The notes beneath the pieces were generated by a model that saw only the letters and a program-made list of their open reading frames with translations, did not search any database and was not told the DNA's origin. Below, piece by piece: positions 1 through 7,258 of a DNA stretch of 11,623 nucleotides (positions are counted from its first letter, which is position 1; each line of letters starts with the position of its first letter). The position numbers and the translations under genes were made by a program. The DNA lies in the NCBI RefSeq assembly GCF_019402445.1, contig NZ_SRZM01000017.1:1-11623 (forward strand), given 5' to 3'. The DNA comes from Brachyspira pilosicoli (GTDB taxonomy: Bacteria > Spirochaetota > Brachyspiria > Brachyspirales > Brachyspiraceae).

Positions 1-7
1 AAATCTA

Positions 8-36
8 TTGACATAAAAGAAAAATAGTTATATAAT
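8..36 (+). promoter_or_regulatory. Consensus sigma70-type promoter for the rpmG-led operon
   Basis: A perfect -35 hexamer TTGACA lies at 8-13 and a perfect -10 hexamer TATAAT at 31-36, separated by exactly 17 nt, which is the ideal housekeeping sigma factor promoter. Transcription would start near 42-45, giving a leader of about 40 nt before the rpmG ATG. A small A/T-rich inverted repeat (45-49 with 55-59) would sit at the very 5' end of the transcript, but it is too weak to claim as a regulator. No comparably strong promoter was seen elsewhere in the window, so this one could drive much of the cluster. Confidence 0.88.
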
Positions 37-83
37 TGAATACCACTTAAAATATAAGTAGTCTAAATTTCGGAGATATAAAA

Positions 84-260
84 ATGGCAGGTAATAAAGT
101 AAAAACCGAGCAAATACATTTACAATGCACAGAATGTAAAAGAAAAAATTATATAACAACTAAAAATAAACAAAATGTTCAAGAAAAATTAGAATTAAAA
201 AAATATTGCCCTCATGATAGAAAACACACTATCCACAGAGAATTGAAAGTTTCAAGATAA
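84..260 (+). CDS. rpmG: 50S ribosomal protein L33
   Basis: This 58-residue basic protein is the large-subunit protein L33, which sits near the ribosomal E site. The family signature is clear: CTEC at residues 15-18, a lysine-rich middle, LELKKYCP at 36-43 and the RKHTIHRE block at 46-53. The start ATG at 84 has a GGAG ribosome binding site at 72-75, 8 nt upstream. Zinc-binding (C+) forms of L33 have two CxxC pairs. Here the first pair (C15, C18) is intact, but the second reads C42-P-H44-D45, so the fourth cysteine is replaced by aspartate with a histidine next to it. The protein is therefore intermediate between C+ and C- forms. It is the first gene after the consensus promoter and lies 14 nt upstream of tRNA-Trp. 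The gene is shorter than 60 codons but certain from its sequence. Confidence 0.96.
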   Translation: MAGNKVKTEQIHLQCTECKRKNYITTKNKQNVQEKLELKKYCPHDRKHTIHRELKVSR

Positions 261-274
261 TTTTTTATATATTT

Positions 275-347
275 GGGTCAGTAGTTCAATTGGTAGAGCA
301 CCGGTCTCCAAAACCGGGTGTTGCAGGTTCGACTCCTGTCTGACCTG
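275..347 (+). tRNA. trnW: tRNA-Trp (anticodon CCA)
   Basis: The 73-nt sequence folds as a complete cloverleaf. The acceptor stem pairs 275-281 with 340-346 (first pair G-U), the D stem 284-287 with 296-299, the anticodon stem 301-305 with 313-317 and the T stem 323-327 with 335-339. The seven-base anticodon loop at 306-312 has CCA at 308-310, reading UGG (Trp). The T loop begins TTCGA. The discriminator is G347, the usual identity base for bacterial tRNA-Trp. The 3' CCA is not encoded, so it must be added by the CCA-adding enzyme. The gene sits between two protein genes, 14 nt after rpmG and 41 nt before secE, so it is probably released from a polycistronic transcript by RNase P and 3' processing. 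A tRNA-Trp just upstream of secE is common in bacteria. Confidence 0.97.
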
Positions 348-376
348 ATTTTTTACTTAATTTAATATTAAAATTT

Positions 377-380
377 AAGG
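377..380 (+). promoter_or_regulatory. Ribosome binding site that fixes the secE start
   Basis: AAGG at 377-380 lies 8 nt before the ATG at 389 but only 2 nt before the in-frame TTG at 383. The spacing favours ATG 389 as the true start, making SecE 106 residues rather than 108. Confidence 0.7.
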
Positions 381-388
381 TATTGTAT

Positions 389-709
389 ATGGCAGAGAAG
401 AAAAAGAACAAATTATTTAATTCTTTAGAAGAGATAAAAAAAGAGCTTTTTGAGAGAAGTGTATGGCCTACTCGTCAAGAGGTTCTTAATCAGACAGTTG
501 TTGTTGTGATTTTGCTTATTTTGTCTGCTGCTTTTTTGGGTGCTGCAGATTATATAGTAACATTTCTAACTAGGGCTTTATTAGATGGTTCTATATTATC
601 TTCTATAGCTTCATCAAAAATAGCTTTGGTTTTAATACTTCTTGTTGTGGTATTATTTGTGGTTTATTTCGCTATACGATACATTAGAAAAAATAGATAT
701 AGTAGGTGA
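389..709 (+). CDS. secE: Preprotein translocase subunit SecE, with an extra C-terminal membrane segment
   Basis: SecE is the clamp-like subunit of the SecYEG protein-conducting channel in the inner membrane. The conserved core is visible: an amphipathic cytoplasmic helix (about 10-25), the hallmark WPTRQEV at 26-32, then a membrane helix (about 36-60) with the GAADYIVT segment at 51-58. Single-span SecE proteins usually end shortly after this helix, at about 60-65 residues. This one continues through a linker (about 65-76) into a second strongly hydrophobic stretch (about 77-98) and a basic tail with several Arg/Lys at 97-106. With the core helix running cytoplasm to periplasm, the second helix would return the basic C-terminus to the cytoplasm, as the positive-inside rule predicts. 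In E. coli the additional helices are N-terminal instead. The start is ATG 389 on ribosome binding site spacing; an upstream TTG at 383 is less likely. The gene ends 3 nt before nusG. Confidence 0.95.
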   Translation: MAEKKKNKLFNSLEEIKKELFERSVWPTRQEVLNQTVVVVILLILSAAFLGAADYIVTFLTRALLDGSILSSIASSKIALVLILLVVVLFVVYFAIRYIRKNRYSR

Positions 710-712
710 TGT

Positions 713-1294
713 ATGTCTGAAGAAATGACTAGAGATTATAGATGGTATATAGTTCACACTCAGCATGGTTATGAAAATAAAGTTCGTGAACGTTTAGAAA
801 AAAGAATTAAAGAAAATGGTATGTCTGATTTGGTAGTAGACATATATATACCTTCTGAAACTGTACAAAAAAATAAAAATGGTAAAAAAGTAACTAAAGA
901 AGAGTTCTTTTACCCTGGTTATGTTTTAGTTAAGATGGTAATGAATGATGCTACACAATCTATGGTAAGAAGAACACCAGGGGTAGCAGGATTTATAGGA
1001 AGTCATGCTACAACTAAAGAGGAAGGTAATATAATTCCAACTCCATTAAGTGAGGCTGATGTTGCTCGTATATTTGAAGACAGAGAAGCTAAAAACAAAA
1101 ACGATATTAATGAGCTTATAGGAATGGAATTTGAAATAGGGGAGAAGGTACAAGTTATAGACGGACCTTTCAATGGTTTAAATGGCTTAATAGAAAATAT
1201 TAATGCTGATAAGGGTAAGGTTACAGTAAAAATAGAGATATTCGGAAGAAGCACCCCAACAGAATTAGACTTTAATAAAGTAAAGAAATTATAA
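713..1294 (+). CDS. nusG: Transcription termination/antitermination protein NusG
   Basis: This 193-residue protein is NusG, which binds the clamp of RNA polymerase as a processivity factor and can contact Rho or ribosomal protein S10. The N-terminal NGN domain (about 9-121) contains WYIVHTQHGYE near the start, a YPGYVLVKM core at 67-75 and RRTPGVAGFIG at 86-96. The C-terminal KOW domain (about 141-193) contains VIDGPFNGLNG at 148-158 and ends with the FGRSTPTELDF block at 177-187. Length is close to the usual 180-200 and no extra domain is inserted. The start ATG at 713 is preceded by AGG at 704-706, which overlaps the end of secE, so the two genes are probably translationally coupled. An ATG four codons later is less well placed. 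rplK follows after 18 nt. Confidence 0.97.
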   Translation: MSEEMTRDYRWYIVHTQHGYENKVRERLEKRIKENGMSDLVVDIYIPSETVQKNKNGKKVTKEEFFYPGYVLVKMVMNDATQSMVRRTPGVAGFIGSHATTKEEGNIIPTPLSEADVARIFEDREAKNKNDINELIGMEFEIGEKVQVIDGPFNGLNGLIENINADKGKVTVKIEIFGRSTPTELDFNKVKKL

Positions 1295-1312
1295 TAAAAA
1301 GAGGTAGTAAAA

Positions 1313-1735
1313 ATGGCTAAAAGAGTAGTTGGTATTGTAAAGGTTAGAATACCCGGCGGAGAGGCAACTCCTGCTCCACCACTTGGACCTGCATTAGGTC
1401 AGAAACAAATACAAATAGCCGCTTTCGTTAAAGATTTTAATGCTAAAACATCTAAAATGAAAGGTCAGCTATTAAACACTTATATAACAGTGTATGAAGA
1501 TAAAACTTATACATTTGTTACTAAAGGTACATCAACTTCTACTTTAATTAAGAAGAAATTGGGTATTGAAAAAGGTTCTGGTGAGCCTAACAAAACTAAA
1601 GTTGCAACAATCAATCAAAAGCAGCTTGAAGAAATAGCTCAAGAGAAAATGGCTTATATGTCAGCTAATGATATAGAAGCAGCAAAGAAAATAGTTGCGG
1701 GTACAGCTCGTGCTATGGGTATTAAAGTAGAATAA
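1313..1735 (+). CDS. rplK: 50S ribosomal protein L11
   Basis: L11 (140 residues) binds the GTPase-associated region of 23S rRNA with L10/L12 and takes part in factor binding and the stringent response. The N-terminal domain carries the proline-rich segment TPAPPLGPALGQ at 19-30, with P22 and P23 in the position tied to thiopeptide binding. The C-terminal RNA-binding domain shows GSGEPNKTKV at 88-97 and ends in the usual GTARAMGIKVE at 130-140. Two parts are divergent. The segment usually reading HGVNIMEFCKAFN is KQIQIAAFVKDFN at 31-43, and the inter-domain hinge, usually KTPPA, reads KGTSTS at 71-76, so it lacks both prolines. The start ATG 1313 has AGAGGT at 1300-1305 upstream. The 18-nt gap after nusG leaves little room for a separate leader before this gene. 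Confidence 0.97.
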   Translation: MAKRVVGIVKVRIPGGEATPAPPLGPALGQKQIQIAAFVKDFNAKTSKMKGQLLNTYITVYEDKTYTFVTKGTSTSTLIKKKLGIEKGSGEPNKTKVATINQKQLEEIAQEKMAYMSANDIEAAKKIVAGTARAMGIKVE

Positions 1736-1758
1736 TTATTAATTAAAAATAGGCAACA

Positions 1759-1779
1759 CCATTTATAAATAATAAATGG
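1759..1779 (+). other. Hairpin in the rplK-rplA spacer
   Basis: An exact 8-bp inverted repeat, 1759-1766 with 1772-1779, flanks a 5-nt loop (1767-1771). It lies in the 74-nt gap between rplK and rplA, about 30 nt before the rplA ATG, and is not followed by a U-tract, so it does not look like a terminator. It could be a translational control or RNA-processing element. L1 is known in other bacteria to repress its own operon by binding mRNA, but I could not match this hairpin to an L1 site. Confidence 0.35.
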
Positions 1780-1809
1780 AAGTACGCGTTTGAAAAAAGG
1801 AAAGAAAAG

Positions 1810-2511
1810 ATGGCAACAAAAGAAAAGAAAATAGGTGGCAAACGTTACGACGCTATAAGAAAGACAGTAGAGAAATTATCACTCTATTCTGTAGAAGAGG
1901 CTATTGATTTAGCTAAGAAAAATGCTACCTGTAAATTTGATGAAACTATTGAGGTTACAATCAACCTTAATATCTTACCAAAACACACAATAAGAGATAC
2001 ATTATCATTCCCTAATGCTTTCGGTAAAGAAAAAAGAGTAGTAGTATTTGCTCAAGGTGAGAAAGCAGATGAGGCAAAAAATGCTGGTGCTATGGAAGTA
2101 GGTTTTGAAGATTTAATAAGCAAAATTAAAGGCGGATATACTGACTTTGATGTTGCAATATCTACACCAGACTTGATGAAAGAAGTAGGTAAATTAGGAC
2201 AGATTCTTGGTAGAAAAGGACTTATGCCTAACCCTAAAACAGGAACAGTTACACTTGATATAGCTCAGGCAGTAAAAAGCTTTAAAGCTGGAAGAATGGA
2301 ATACAGAGCAGATAAATTCGGTGTTGTAAGAATGGCTATAGGTAAAGCATCTATGGACGTTAATAAATTAAATGAAAACTTCAGAGCTTTTTATGATGAG
2401 ATATTAAGAAAGAAACCATCAGACTTAAAAGGTGATTATATAAAAAGCGTTGGTGTAACATCAACAATGGGTGTTGGTATAAAAATAGATTATAAAAAGA
2501 TAAAACTATAA
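1810..2511 (+). CDS. rplA: 50S ribosomal protein L1
   Basis: L1 (233 residues, typical length) forms the mobile L1 stalk of the 50S subunit, binds 23S rRNA beside the E site and in many bacteria represses translation of its own mRNA. The sequence shows the two-domain L1 fold: an N-terminal half starting near residue 8, an inserted domain II with [19 protein letters not shown] at 76-94, and the strongly conserved return strand [16 protein letters not shown] at 133-148. The common motif RGTVxLPHGTGK is replaced by [12 protein letters not shown] at 62-73, which I take as lineage divergence. The start ATG 1810 follows a purine-rich GGAAAG stretch at 1799-1804. The 3' end is followed by a 101-nt spacer before rplJ. 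Confidence 0.97.
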   Translation: MATKEKKIGGKRYDAIRKTVEKLSLYSVEEAIDLAKKNATCKFDETIEVTINLNILPKHTIRDTLSFPNAFGKEKRVVVFAQGEKADEAKNAGAMEVGFEDLISKIKGGYTDFDVAISTPDLMKEVGKLGQILGRKGLMPNPKTGTVTLDIAQAVKSFKAGRMEYRADKFGVVRMAIGKASMDVNKLNENFRAFYDEILRKKPSDLKGDYIKSVGVTSTMGVGIKIDYKKIKL

Positions 2512-2612
2512 TTAGCTGATAAACATTTTTATAAACGAAGTCGTATTTTGTGATCCCATTATATGAATAGCTTTATAGAGATTGTTTAATATAAATAGAA
2601 GAAGGTGGATAT
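2512..2612 (+). other. rplA-rplJ spacer, position of a possible L10 leader
   Basis: This 101-nt non-coding gap precedes the L10-L12 pair, where many bacteria have an mRNA site bound by the L10-L12 complex for autoregulation. Short complementary pieces exist (AGCT at 2514-2517 and at 2569-2572; ACG at 2535-2537 with CGT at 2541-2543), but no convincing helix or canonical leader fold was recognised by eye. No good promoter was found. The only confident element is the ribosome binding site AGGTGG at 2603-2608 for rplJ. Regulation here is suggested by position alone. Confidence 0.25.
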
Positions 2613-3137
2613 ATGCCTAATAAGAAAAATATAGAAACAGTTGCAGCTCTTAAAGAAAGTATGGGCAGTTGTGCTGGTTTAGTATTCTTCGATTATAGAG
2701 GAGTAACAGTATCACAGCTTACAGATTTAAGACGCGAATTAGCAAAAACTTCTTCTTCAATGAAAATATGCAAAAACTCATTAGTAGACATTGCTTTGAA
2801 AGATTTAGGCAGAGAAGTAAAAGATGAGATGTTTATTAACCCAACAGCAGTTGTATTTGCAAAAGAAGATATGCCTTCAGCTGCTAAGGTTATAAGTGAA
2901 GCCGCAAAAAAGAATGATAAAATCAAAATAAAAGGCGGTTATATGGGTGAGGATTTATTAGACCCTGCTAATGTACAGGTTGTAGCTAATATACCTCCAA
3001 GAGAAGTTCTACTTTCTCATCTTGTTACAGCACTCGAGTCTCCTATATCAAGTTTTGCAAACAGCTTGCAAAGCGTTATATCAGAGCTTGCTTATGTGCT
3101 TGACAGCGTTGAAGAGGAAAAAAAGAAATCAGCATAA
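2613..3137 (+). CDS. rplJ: 50S ribosomal protein L10
   Basis: L10 (174 residues) is the base of the ribosomal stalk: its N-terminal globular domain binds 23S rRNA next to L11, and its C-terminal helix carries several L7/L12 dimers. Family features include K4 and K5 near the start, the strand LVFFDYRGVTVSQLTDLRR at 23-41, the KNSL element at 54-57, TAVVFA at 78-83 and the GGYM strand at 108-111. Residues from about 131 to 165 form the amphipathic helix that holds L12 dimers, ending in a charged tail EEEKKKSA. The start ATG 2613 has the strong AGGTGG at 2603-2608. rplL follows after 66 nt; the pair is normally co-regulated so that L12 is made in excess. Confidence 0.97.
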   Translation: MPNKKNIETVAALKESMGSCAGLVFFDYRGVTVSQLTDLRRELAKTSSSMKICKNSLVDIALKDLGREVKDEMFINPTAVVFAKEDMPSAAKVISEAAKKNDKIKIKGGYMGEDLLDPANVQVVANIPPREVLLSHLVTALESPISSFANSLQSVISELAYVLDSVEEEKKKSA

Positions 3138-3141
3138 TATG

Positions 3142-3159
3142 TTAATATGTTGATATTAA
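3142..3159 (+). other. Weak AT-only hairpin in the rplJ-rplL spacer
   Basis: A perfect 7-bp inverted repeat (3142-3148 with 3153-3159) encloses a 4-nt loop. All pairs are A-U, so the structure is weak and such repeats arise easily in AT-rich DNA. It may influence mRNA stability or the relative output of L10 and L12, but there is no direct evidence of function. Confidence 0.2.
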
Positions 3160-3203
3160 ATTAAAAAACAAGAAATTAAAGAAAACATTTAAGGAGAATA
3201 AAA

Positions 3204-3593
3204 ATGGCTTTAAGTAAAGAAGAAATATTACAAGCAATAGAAGAAATGAAAGTTATCGAGCTTCATGAATTAGTAGAAGCTATAAAAGAAAAATTTAACG
3301 TAACAGCAGCTATGCCAGTAGCAGCAGTAGCAGCAGCTCCAGCAGCAGGCGGTGCAGCAGCAGCAGCTGATGAAGAGAAAAACGAATTTGACATCATTCT
3401 TACAGGTTTTGATGCAGCTCAAAAAATTGCTCTTATTAAAGAAGTTAGAGCAGTTAGCGGTTTAGGCTTAAAAGAAGCTAAAGACGCTGTAGAAAAAGGC
3501 GGCGAAACAATTAAATCTGGCGTTTCTAAAGATGAAGCAGCAGCTATCAAAAAACAATTAGAAGCAGCTGGTGGTAAAGTTGAAATTAAATAA
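3204..3593 (+). CDS. rplL: 50S ribosomal protein L7/L12
   Basis: L7/L12 (129 residues) is the multi-copy acidic stalk protein that recruits and activates translational GTPases. The N-terminal dimerisation helices (about 3-32) bind L10. A flexible alanine-rich hinge (34-55, 14 of 22 residues Ala) follows, then the C-terminal factor-binding domain (about 60-129) with FDIILTGF at 62-69, the signature [19 protein letters not shown] at 79-97 and [19 protein letters not shown] at 106-124. The length is a little above the usual 120-125, mostly through the hinge. AAGGAG at 3191-3196 lies 7 nt before the start, one of the best ribosome binding sites in the window, consistent with L12 being needed in several copies per ribosome. 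The hinge DNA is a GCA-rich near-repeat. Confidence 0.98.
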   Translation: MALSKEEILQAIEEMKVIELHELVEAIKEKFNVTAAMPVAAVAAAPAAGGAAAAADEEKNEFDIILTGFDAAQKIALIKEVRAVSGLGLKEAKDAVEKGGETIKSGVSKDEAAAIKKQLEAAGGKVEIK

Positions 3594-3616
3594 TATCATT
3601 AATATTTGATTATATT

Positions 3617-3650
3617 TAAGAAGGGTATGATATGTTTTCTACCCTTCTTA
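3617..3650 (+). terminator. Hairpin after rplL, probable attenuator or processing site
   Basis: An 11-bp perfect stem pairs 3617-3627 with 3640-3650 around a 12-nt loop, 23 nt after the rplL stop. The stem has GGG/CCC at its inner end. There is no clean U-tract afterwards; the T-rich stretch is mostly inside the 3' arm. This fits a leaky attenuator or RNase processing hairpin better than a full terminator. In E. coli a partial terminator and an RNase III site in the same gene gap reduce rpoBC output relative to L12. The same role here is inferred. Confidence 0.55.
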
Positions 3651-3660
3651 TTAGCGTATC

Positions 3661-3690
3661 TTAAGAAAATAAAAAATAATAATATATAAT
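3661..3690 (+). promoter_or_regulatory. Possible weak internal promoter upstream of rpoB
   Basis: A perfect -10 hexamer TATAAT at 3685-3690 lies 32 nt before the rpoB ATG. The best -35 candidate is TTAAGA at 3661-3666, 4 of 6 matches, with an 18-nt spacer. In DNA this rich in A and T a TATAAT can occur by chance, so the call rests mainly on position just after the rplL hairpin. Confidence 0.28.
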
Positions 3691-3722
3691 AACTGTTATA
3701 AATATAGTGGAGATCTTTAAAT

Positions 3723-6700
3723 ATGTCTAATAACATTCAGATAGATAATAAAGTATATAAGGAACGCGGAGTAGAATTCGCAAAAAAATACAGAATGGAG
3801 AATGGCCGTGTAAACTTTTCACGTTCGGCTTCTGTGATAGAGCCTCCAGATCTCCTCGCTATACAAAAAGAATCTTATGAAAGCTTCCTTCAGAAAGATG
3901 TTCCTGAAAATAAAAGAAAAAATGAAGGCTTACAAGAGGTTTTAACTTCTATATTCCCTATAGTGGCAACTAATGAAAAAATGCAAATAGAGTTTATTTC
4001 TTATTCTATAGGTGAGCCTAAAATATCTGAGAAAGAAGCTAGAAGAAGAGATAAAACTTATGCTTATCAATTCAAAATAAAAGTACAATTAACTGTAAGA
4101 GACCCAGAAAGAATAATAGAACAAGAAATTTTTGTTGGTGAAATACCTGCTATGACAGATAGAGGTACATTCATTATTAACGGTGCTGAGAGGGTTGTTG
4201 TTTCTCAGATTCATAGGTCTCCTGGTGTTGTATTTAACCGTAGTGATAGAGATGCTATGTTTGTAGCTAAGATTATTCCTGATAGGGGTACTTGGCTTGA
4301 GTTTGAACTTGATACCAAAAAAGATATAATGTATGTAAGAATTGACAGAAAGAAAAAACTTCCTGTTACAGTATTTTTAAGAGCTATTGGTATCACAACT
4401 AATGAAGAAATTTTAAAATTATTCTATGAAATAGATAAAATATCTTTGGCTAAACTTTCTGATGAAGAGAAAAAAGCAGCACTTATAGGAAGACGCTCAT
4501 ATTCAACAGTATTTGATAAAGAAAACCCAGAAGAAATCATCTTAAACCCAGGCGAGCTTATTAACCAAAACTTGGCAGAAAGACTTTTGATGAGCGGTAT
4601 AGATGAAATTGAAGTATTAAATATGGAGGCAATAAAAGACAATGTTACTATAATTAATACTTTAGATAAAGACACTACAAAAAATCAGAAAGAAGCTTGT
4701 ACAAAGATTTATAATGTAATAAGACCAGGTGAACCTGCTTTAATTGAGAACGTTGTAAAAACTTGTAATGATTTAGTATTTGACCCTAAACTTTATGCTT
4801 TAGGTGATGTTGGACGTTACAAAATAAACAAGAGATTAAACTTCCCAGAAAGCGAGCAGGATAAGGTTTTAAGACATAAAGATATAATAGAGACAATTCG
4901 CTTTTTAATAAAAGTTTTCATAAATGAAGAGCAATTAGATGATATAGACCATTTAGGCAACAGACGTATAAGAAGCGTTGGTGAATTATTGGCTATGCAG
5001 ATAAAAACAGGCTTTACAAGAATGGAGAGAGCAGCTAAAGAGAGAATGCAAATGCAGGACATGGAAGCTGTAACTCCTCAATCACTTGTAAGCATAAAAG
5101 TAATACAAGCAGTAATTAAAGAGTTTTATGGTACAAGCCAATTATCTCAGTTCATGGACCAAAACAATCCATTATCAGAGATTACACACAAAAGAAGACT
5201 TAATGCTTTAGGTCCCGGAGGTCTTACAAGAGATAGGGCTGGTTTTGAGGTTCGTGACGTACACCATACTCACTACGGTAAGATATGTCCTATTGAAACT
5301 CCTGAAGGTCCAAACATTGGTCTTATAGTTTCACTTGCTACATACGCTAAAATAAATAAACATGGATTCTTAGAGACTCCATATAGAAAAGTTGTTAATG
5401 GTAAAGTAACTGATGAGATAGAATATTTAACAGCACATGATGAAGAACGTTATCATATTGCTGATGCTAATGCTCCTTTAAATGAAGATGGAACATTCAA
5501 AGAAAATCTTATTTCTACAAGATATAGAAGTGAATTCCCATATTCTACACCAGATCAAGTACAGTATATGGACGTTTCACCTCAGCAGATTGTTTCACTT
5601 TCAAGCTCACTTATTCCATTCTTAGAGCATGACGATGCTAACAGAGCTTTGATGGGTTCAAACATGCAACGTCAAAGTGTACCTCTTTTATTCCCAGAAT
5701 CACCTATAGTTGGTACTGGAGTAGAAGCAAAAATCTGTCAGCCTGGCACAGGAATAGCAGTTCATGCAAAAAGAGCTGGTAAGGTTATAAAAGTAGTTCA
5801 TGATGAAATAGTTATTAAACCTACTAAACAAAACAGCGATGATGATTATGATGTTTATGAACTTATAAAATATCAAAGAACTAACCAAGATACTAATTAT
5901 CATCAAAGACCTGTAGTTAATGTAGGGGACACTGTTAAAGCTGGCGGTCTTTTAGCTGACGGTCCTGCTACAGACCATGGTGAATTGGCACTTGGAAGAA
6001 ACGTTTTAGCAGCATTCATGATTTTTGAAGGCTACAACTTCGAGGACGCTATTCTTTTAAGCAAAAGATTAGTACAAGAAGATGTATTTACTTCAATTCA
6101 TATAGAAGAGTTTTCAGTTGAAGCTCGTGAGACAAAATTAGATAAAGAAAATATTACTAGAGATATACCAAATGTACCAGATTCTGCATTCAAAAATCTC
6201 GATGAGAGAGGTATTGTAAGAATAGGTGCTAAAGTAAAAGCTGGAGATATATTAGTTGGTAAAGTAACTCCTAAAGGTGAAACAGAGGTTACTCCAGAAT
6301 ACAGACTTCTTCATTCAATATTTGGTGAGAAGTCAAGAGATGTAAAAGATACTTCTTTAAGAGTTCCTCATGGTAAAGACGGTACAGTTATAGATGTAAG
6401 AGTTTATAGCAGAGAAAACGGCGATGAATTAAAGCCTGGCGTTGAGGAAGTAGTAAAAGTATTCTTAGCTAAGAAACGTATAATACAAGAAGGCGATAAA
6501 ATGGCTGGTCGTCACGGTAACAAAGGGGTTGTTGCTAGAATAATGCCTATAGAGGATATGCCTTATTTAGAGGACGGTACTCCTGTAGATATTTGTTTGA
6601 ACCCTCTTGGTGTACCTTCTCGTATGAACATTGGTCAGGTAATTGAGATGTTGCTTGGTTGGACTGGTCATAAGATGGGCTTAAAATATGCTTGTCCTGT

Positions 6701-7244
6701 ATTTGAAGGTCCTAAAGAAGATGAATTAAAAGAGGCTATGATATCAGCTGGTTTAAATCCTACTGGTAAAGTAAAACTATTTGACGGTAGAACAGGCGAG
6801 CCTTTCAAAAATGATGTAGCAGTAGGATACATGTATATGCTTAAACTTAACCACTTGGTTGAAGATAAGGTTCACGCTAGAAGTACTGGTCCTTACTCAC
6901 TTGTTACTCAGCAGCCTTTGGGCGGTAAATCACAATTCGGTGGTCAGCGTTTAGGAGAGATGGAAGTGTGGGCATTAGAGGCTTATGGAGCTGCAAATAT
7001 GCTTCAAGAGTTCTTAACTGTTAAATCTGATGATATGACAGGTCGTGCTAGAATATATGAATCTATTGTTAAAGGTGATGTTATATCTTCTCCAGGTATA
7101 CCTGAAAGCTTTAACGTATTGGTTCAAGAGCTTAGAGGCTTAGGTCTTAATATCACTATTCACGATGAAGAGGGCAATCAGCTTCCTTCTACTGAAAAAG
7201 AATTAAAGAAAAAAACTAAAAAACAAACTAAGATTTTTAAATAA
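3723..7244 (+). CDS. rpoB: DNA-directed RNA polymerase subunit beta
   Basis: RpoB is one of the two large catalytic subunits of RNA polymerase. The 1173-residue protein is complete and colinear with the family. Seen in order are the protrusion and lobe regions (about 25-430), the fork loop and rifamycin pocket (about 470-500), the [14 protein letters not shown] segment at 522-535, the GYNFEDAIL element at 769-777 with E774 and D775 near the active site, and the [12 protein letters not shown] block at 924-935 with K926 and K934 (equivalent to E. coli K1065 and K1073). The clamp-facing C-terminus has [20 protein letters not shown] at 1066-1085 and a lysine-rich tail. It is shorter than the 1342-residue E. 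coli protein; the spacing between the rifamycin region and K926 is about 100 residues shorter, consistent with absence of the proteobacterial insertion in that interval. Residue 494 (E. coli 531) is Asn rather than Ser. GTGGAG at 3707-3712 is the ribosome binding site; rpoC follows after 14 nt. Confidence 0.98.
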   Translation: MSNNIQIDNKVYKERGVEFAKKYRMENGRVNFSRSASVIEPPDLLAIQKESYESFLQKDVPENKRKNEGLQEVLTSIFPIVATNEKMQIEFISYSIGEPKISEKEARRRDKTYAYQFKIKVQLTVRDPERIIEQEIFVGEIPAMTDRGTFIINGAERVVVSQIHRSPGVVFNRSDRDAMFVAKIIPDRGTWLEFELDTKKDIMYVRIDRKKKLPVTVFLRAIGITTNEEILKLFYEIDKISLAKLSDEEKKAALIGRRSYSTVFDKENPEEIILNPGELINQNLAERLLMSGIDEIEVLNMEAIKDNVTIINTLDKDTTKNQKEACTKIYNVIRPGEPALIENVVKTCNDLVFDPKLYALGDVGRYKINKRLNFPESEQDKVLRHKDIIETIRFLIKVFINEEQLDDIDHLGNRRIRSVGELLAMQIKTGFTRMERAAKERMQMQDMEAVTPQSLVSIKVIQAVIKEFYGTSQLSQFMDQNNPLSEITHKRRLNALGPGGLTRDRAGFEVRDVHHTHYGKICPIETPEGPNIGLIVSLATYAKINKHGFLETPYRKVVNGKVTDEIEYLTAHDEERYHIADANAPLNEDGTFKENLISTRYRSEFPYSTPDQVQYMDVSPQQIVSLSSSLIPFLEHDDANRALMGSNMQRQSVPLLFPESPIVGTGVEAKICQPGTGIAVHAKRAGKVIKVVHDEIVIKPTKQNSDDDYDVYELIKYQRTNQDTNYHQRPVVNVGDTVKAGGLLADGPATDHGELALGRNVLAAFMIFEGYNFEDAILLSKRLVQEDVFTSIHIEEFSVEARETKLDKENITRDIPNVPDSAFKNLDERGIVRIGAKVKAGDILVGKVTPKGETEVTPEYRLLHSIFGEKSRDVKDTSLRVPHGKDGTVIDVRVYSRENGDELKPGVEEVVKVFLAKKRIIQEGDKMAGRHGNKGVVARIMPIEDMPYLEDGTPVDICLNPLGVPSRMNIGQVIEMLLGWTGHKMGLKYACPVFEGPKEDELKEAMISAGLNPTGKVKLFDGRTGEPFKNDVAVGYMYMLKLNHLVEDKVHARSTGPYSLVTQQPLGGKSQFGGQRLGEMEVWALEAYGAANMLQEFLTVKSDDMTGRARIYESIVKGDVISSPGIPESFNVLVQELRGLGLNITIHDEEGNQLPSTEKELKKKTKKQTKIFK

Positions 7245-7258
7245 TTAGGAGAAGTTTA

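Noticed and set aside
348..388. A terminator after tRNA-Trp, suggested by the T-run at 349-354
   Set aside because: There is no hairpin apart from the tRNA itself, so the T-run alone does not support termination.
383..391. TTG at 383 as the secE start
   Set aside because: It is only 2 nt after the AAGG ribosome binding site; the ATG at 389 has normal spacing and gives the usual MAEKK-type N-terminus.
2567..2595. A promoter for rplJ-rplL based on TATAAA at 2590-2595
   Set aside because: No acceptable -35 element is found 16-18 nt upstream, and such hexamers are expected by chance in this AT-rich DNA.
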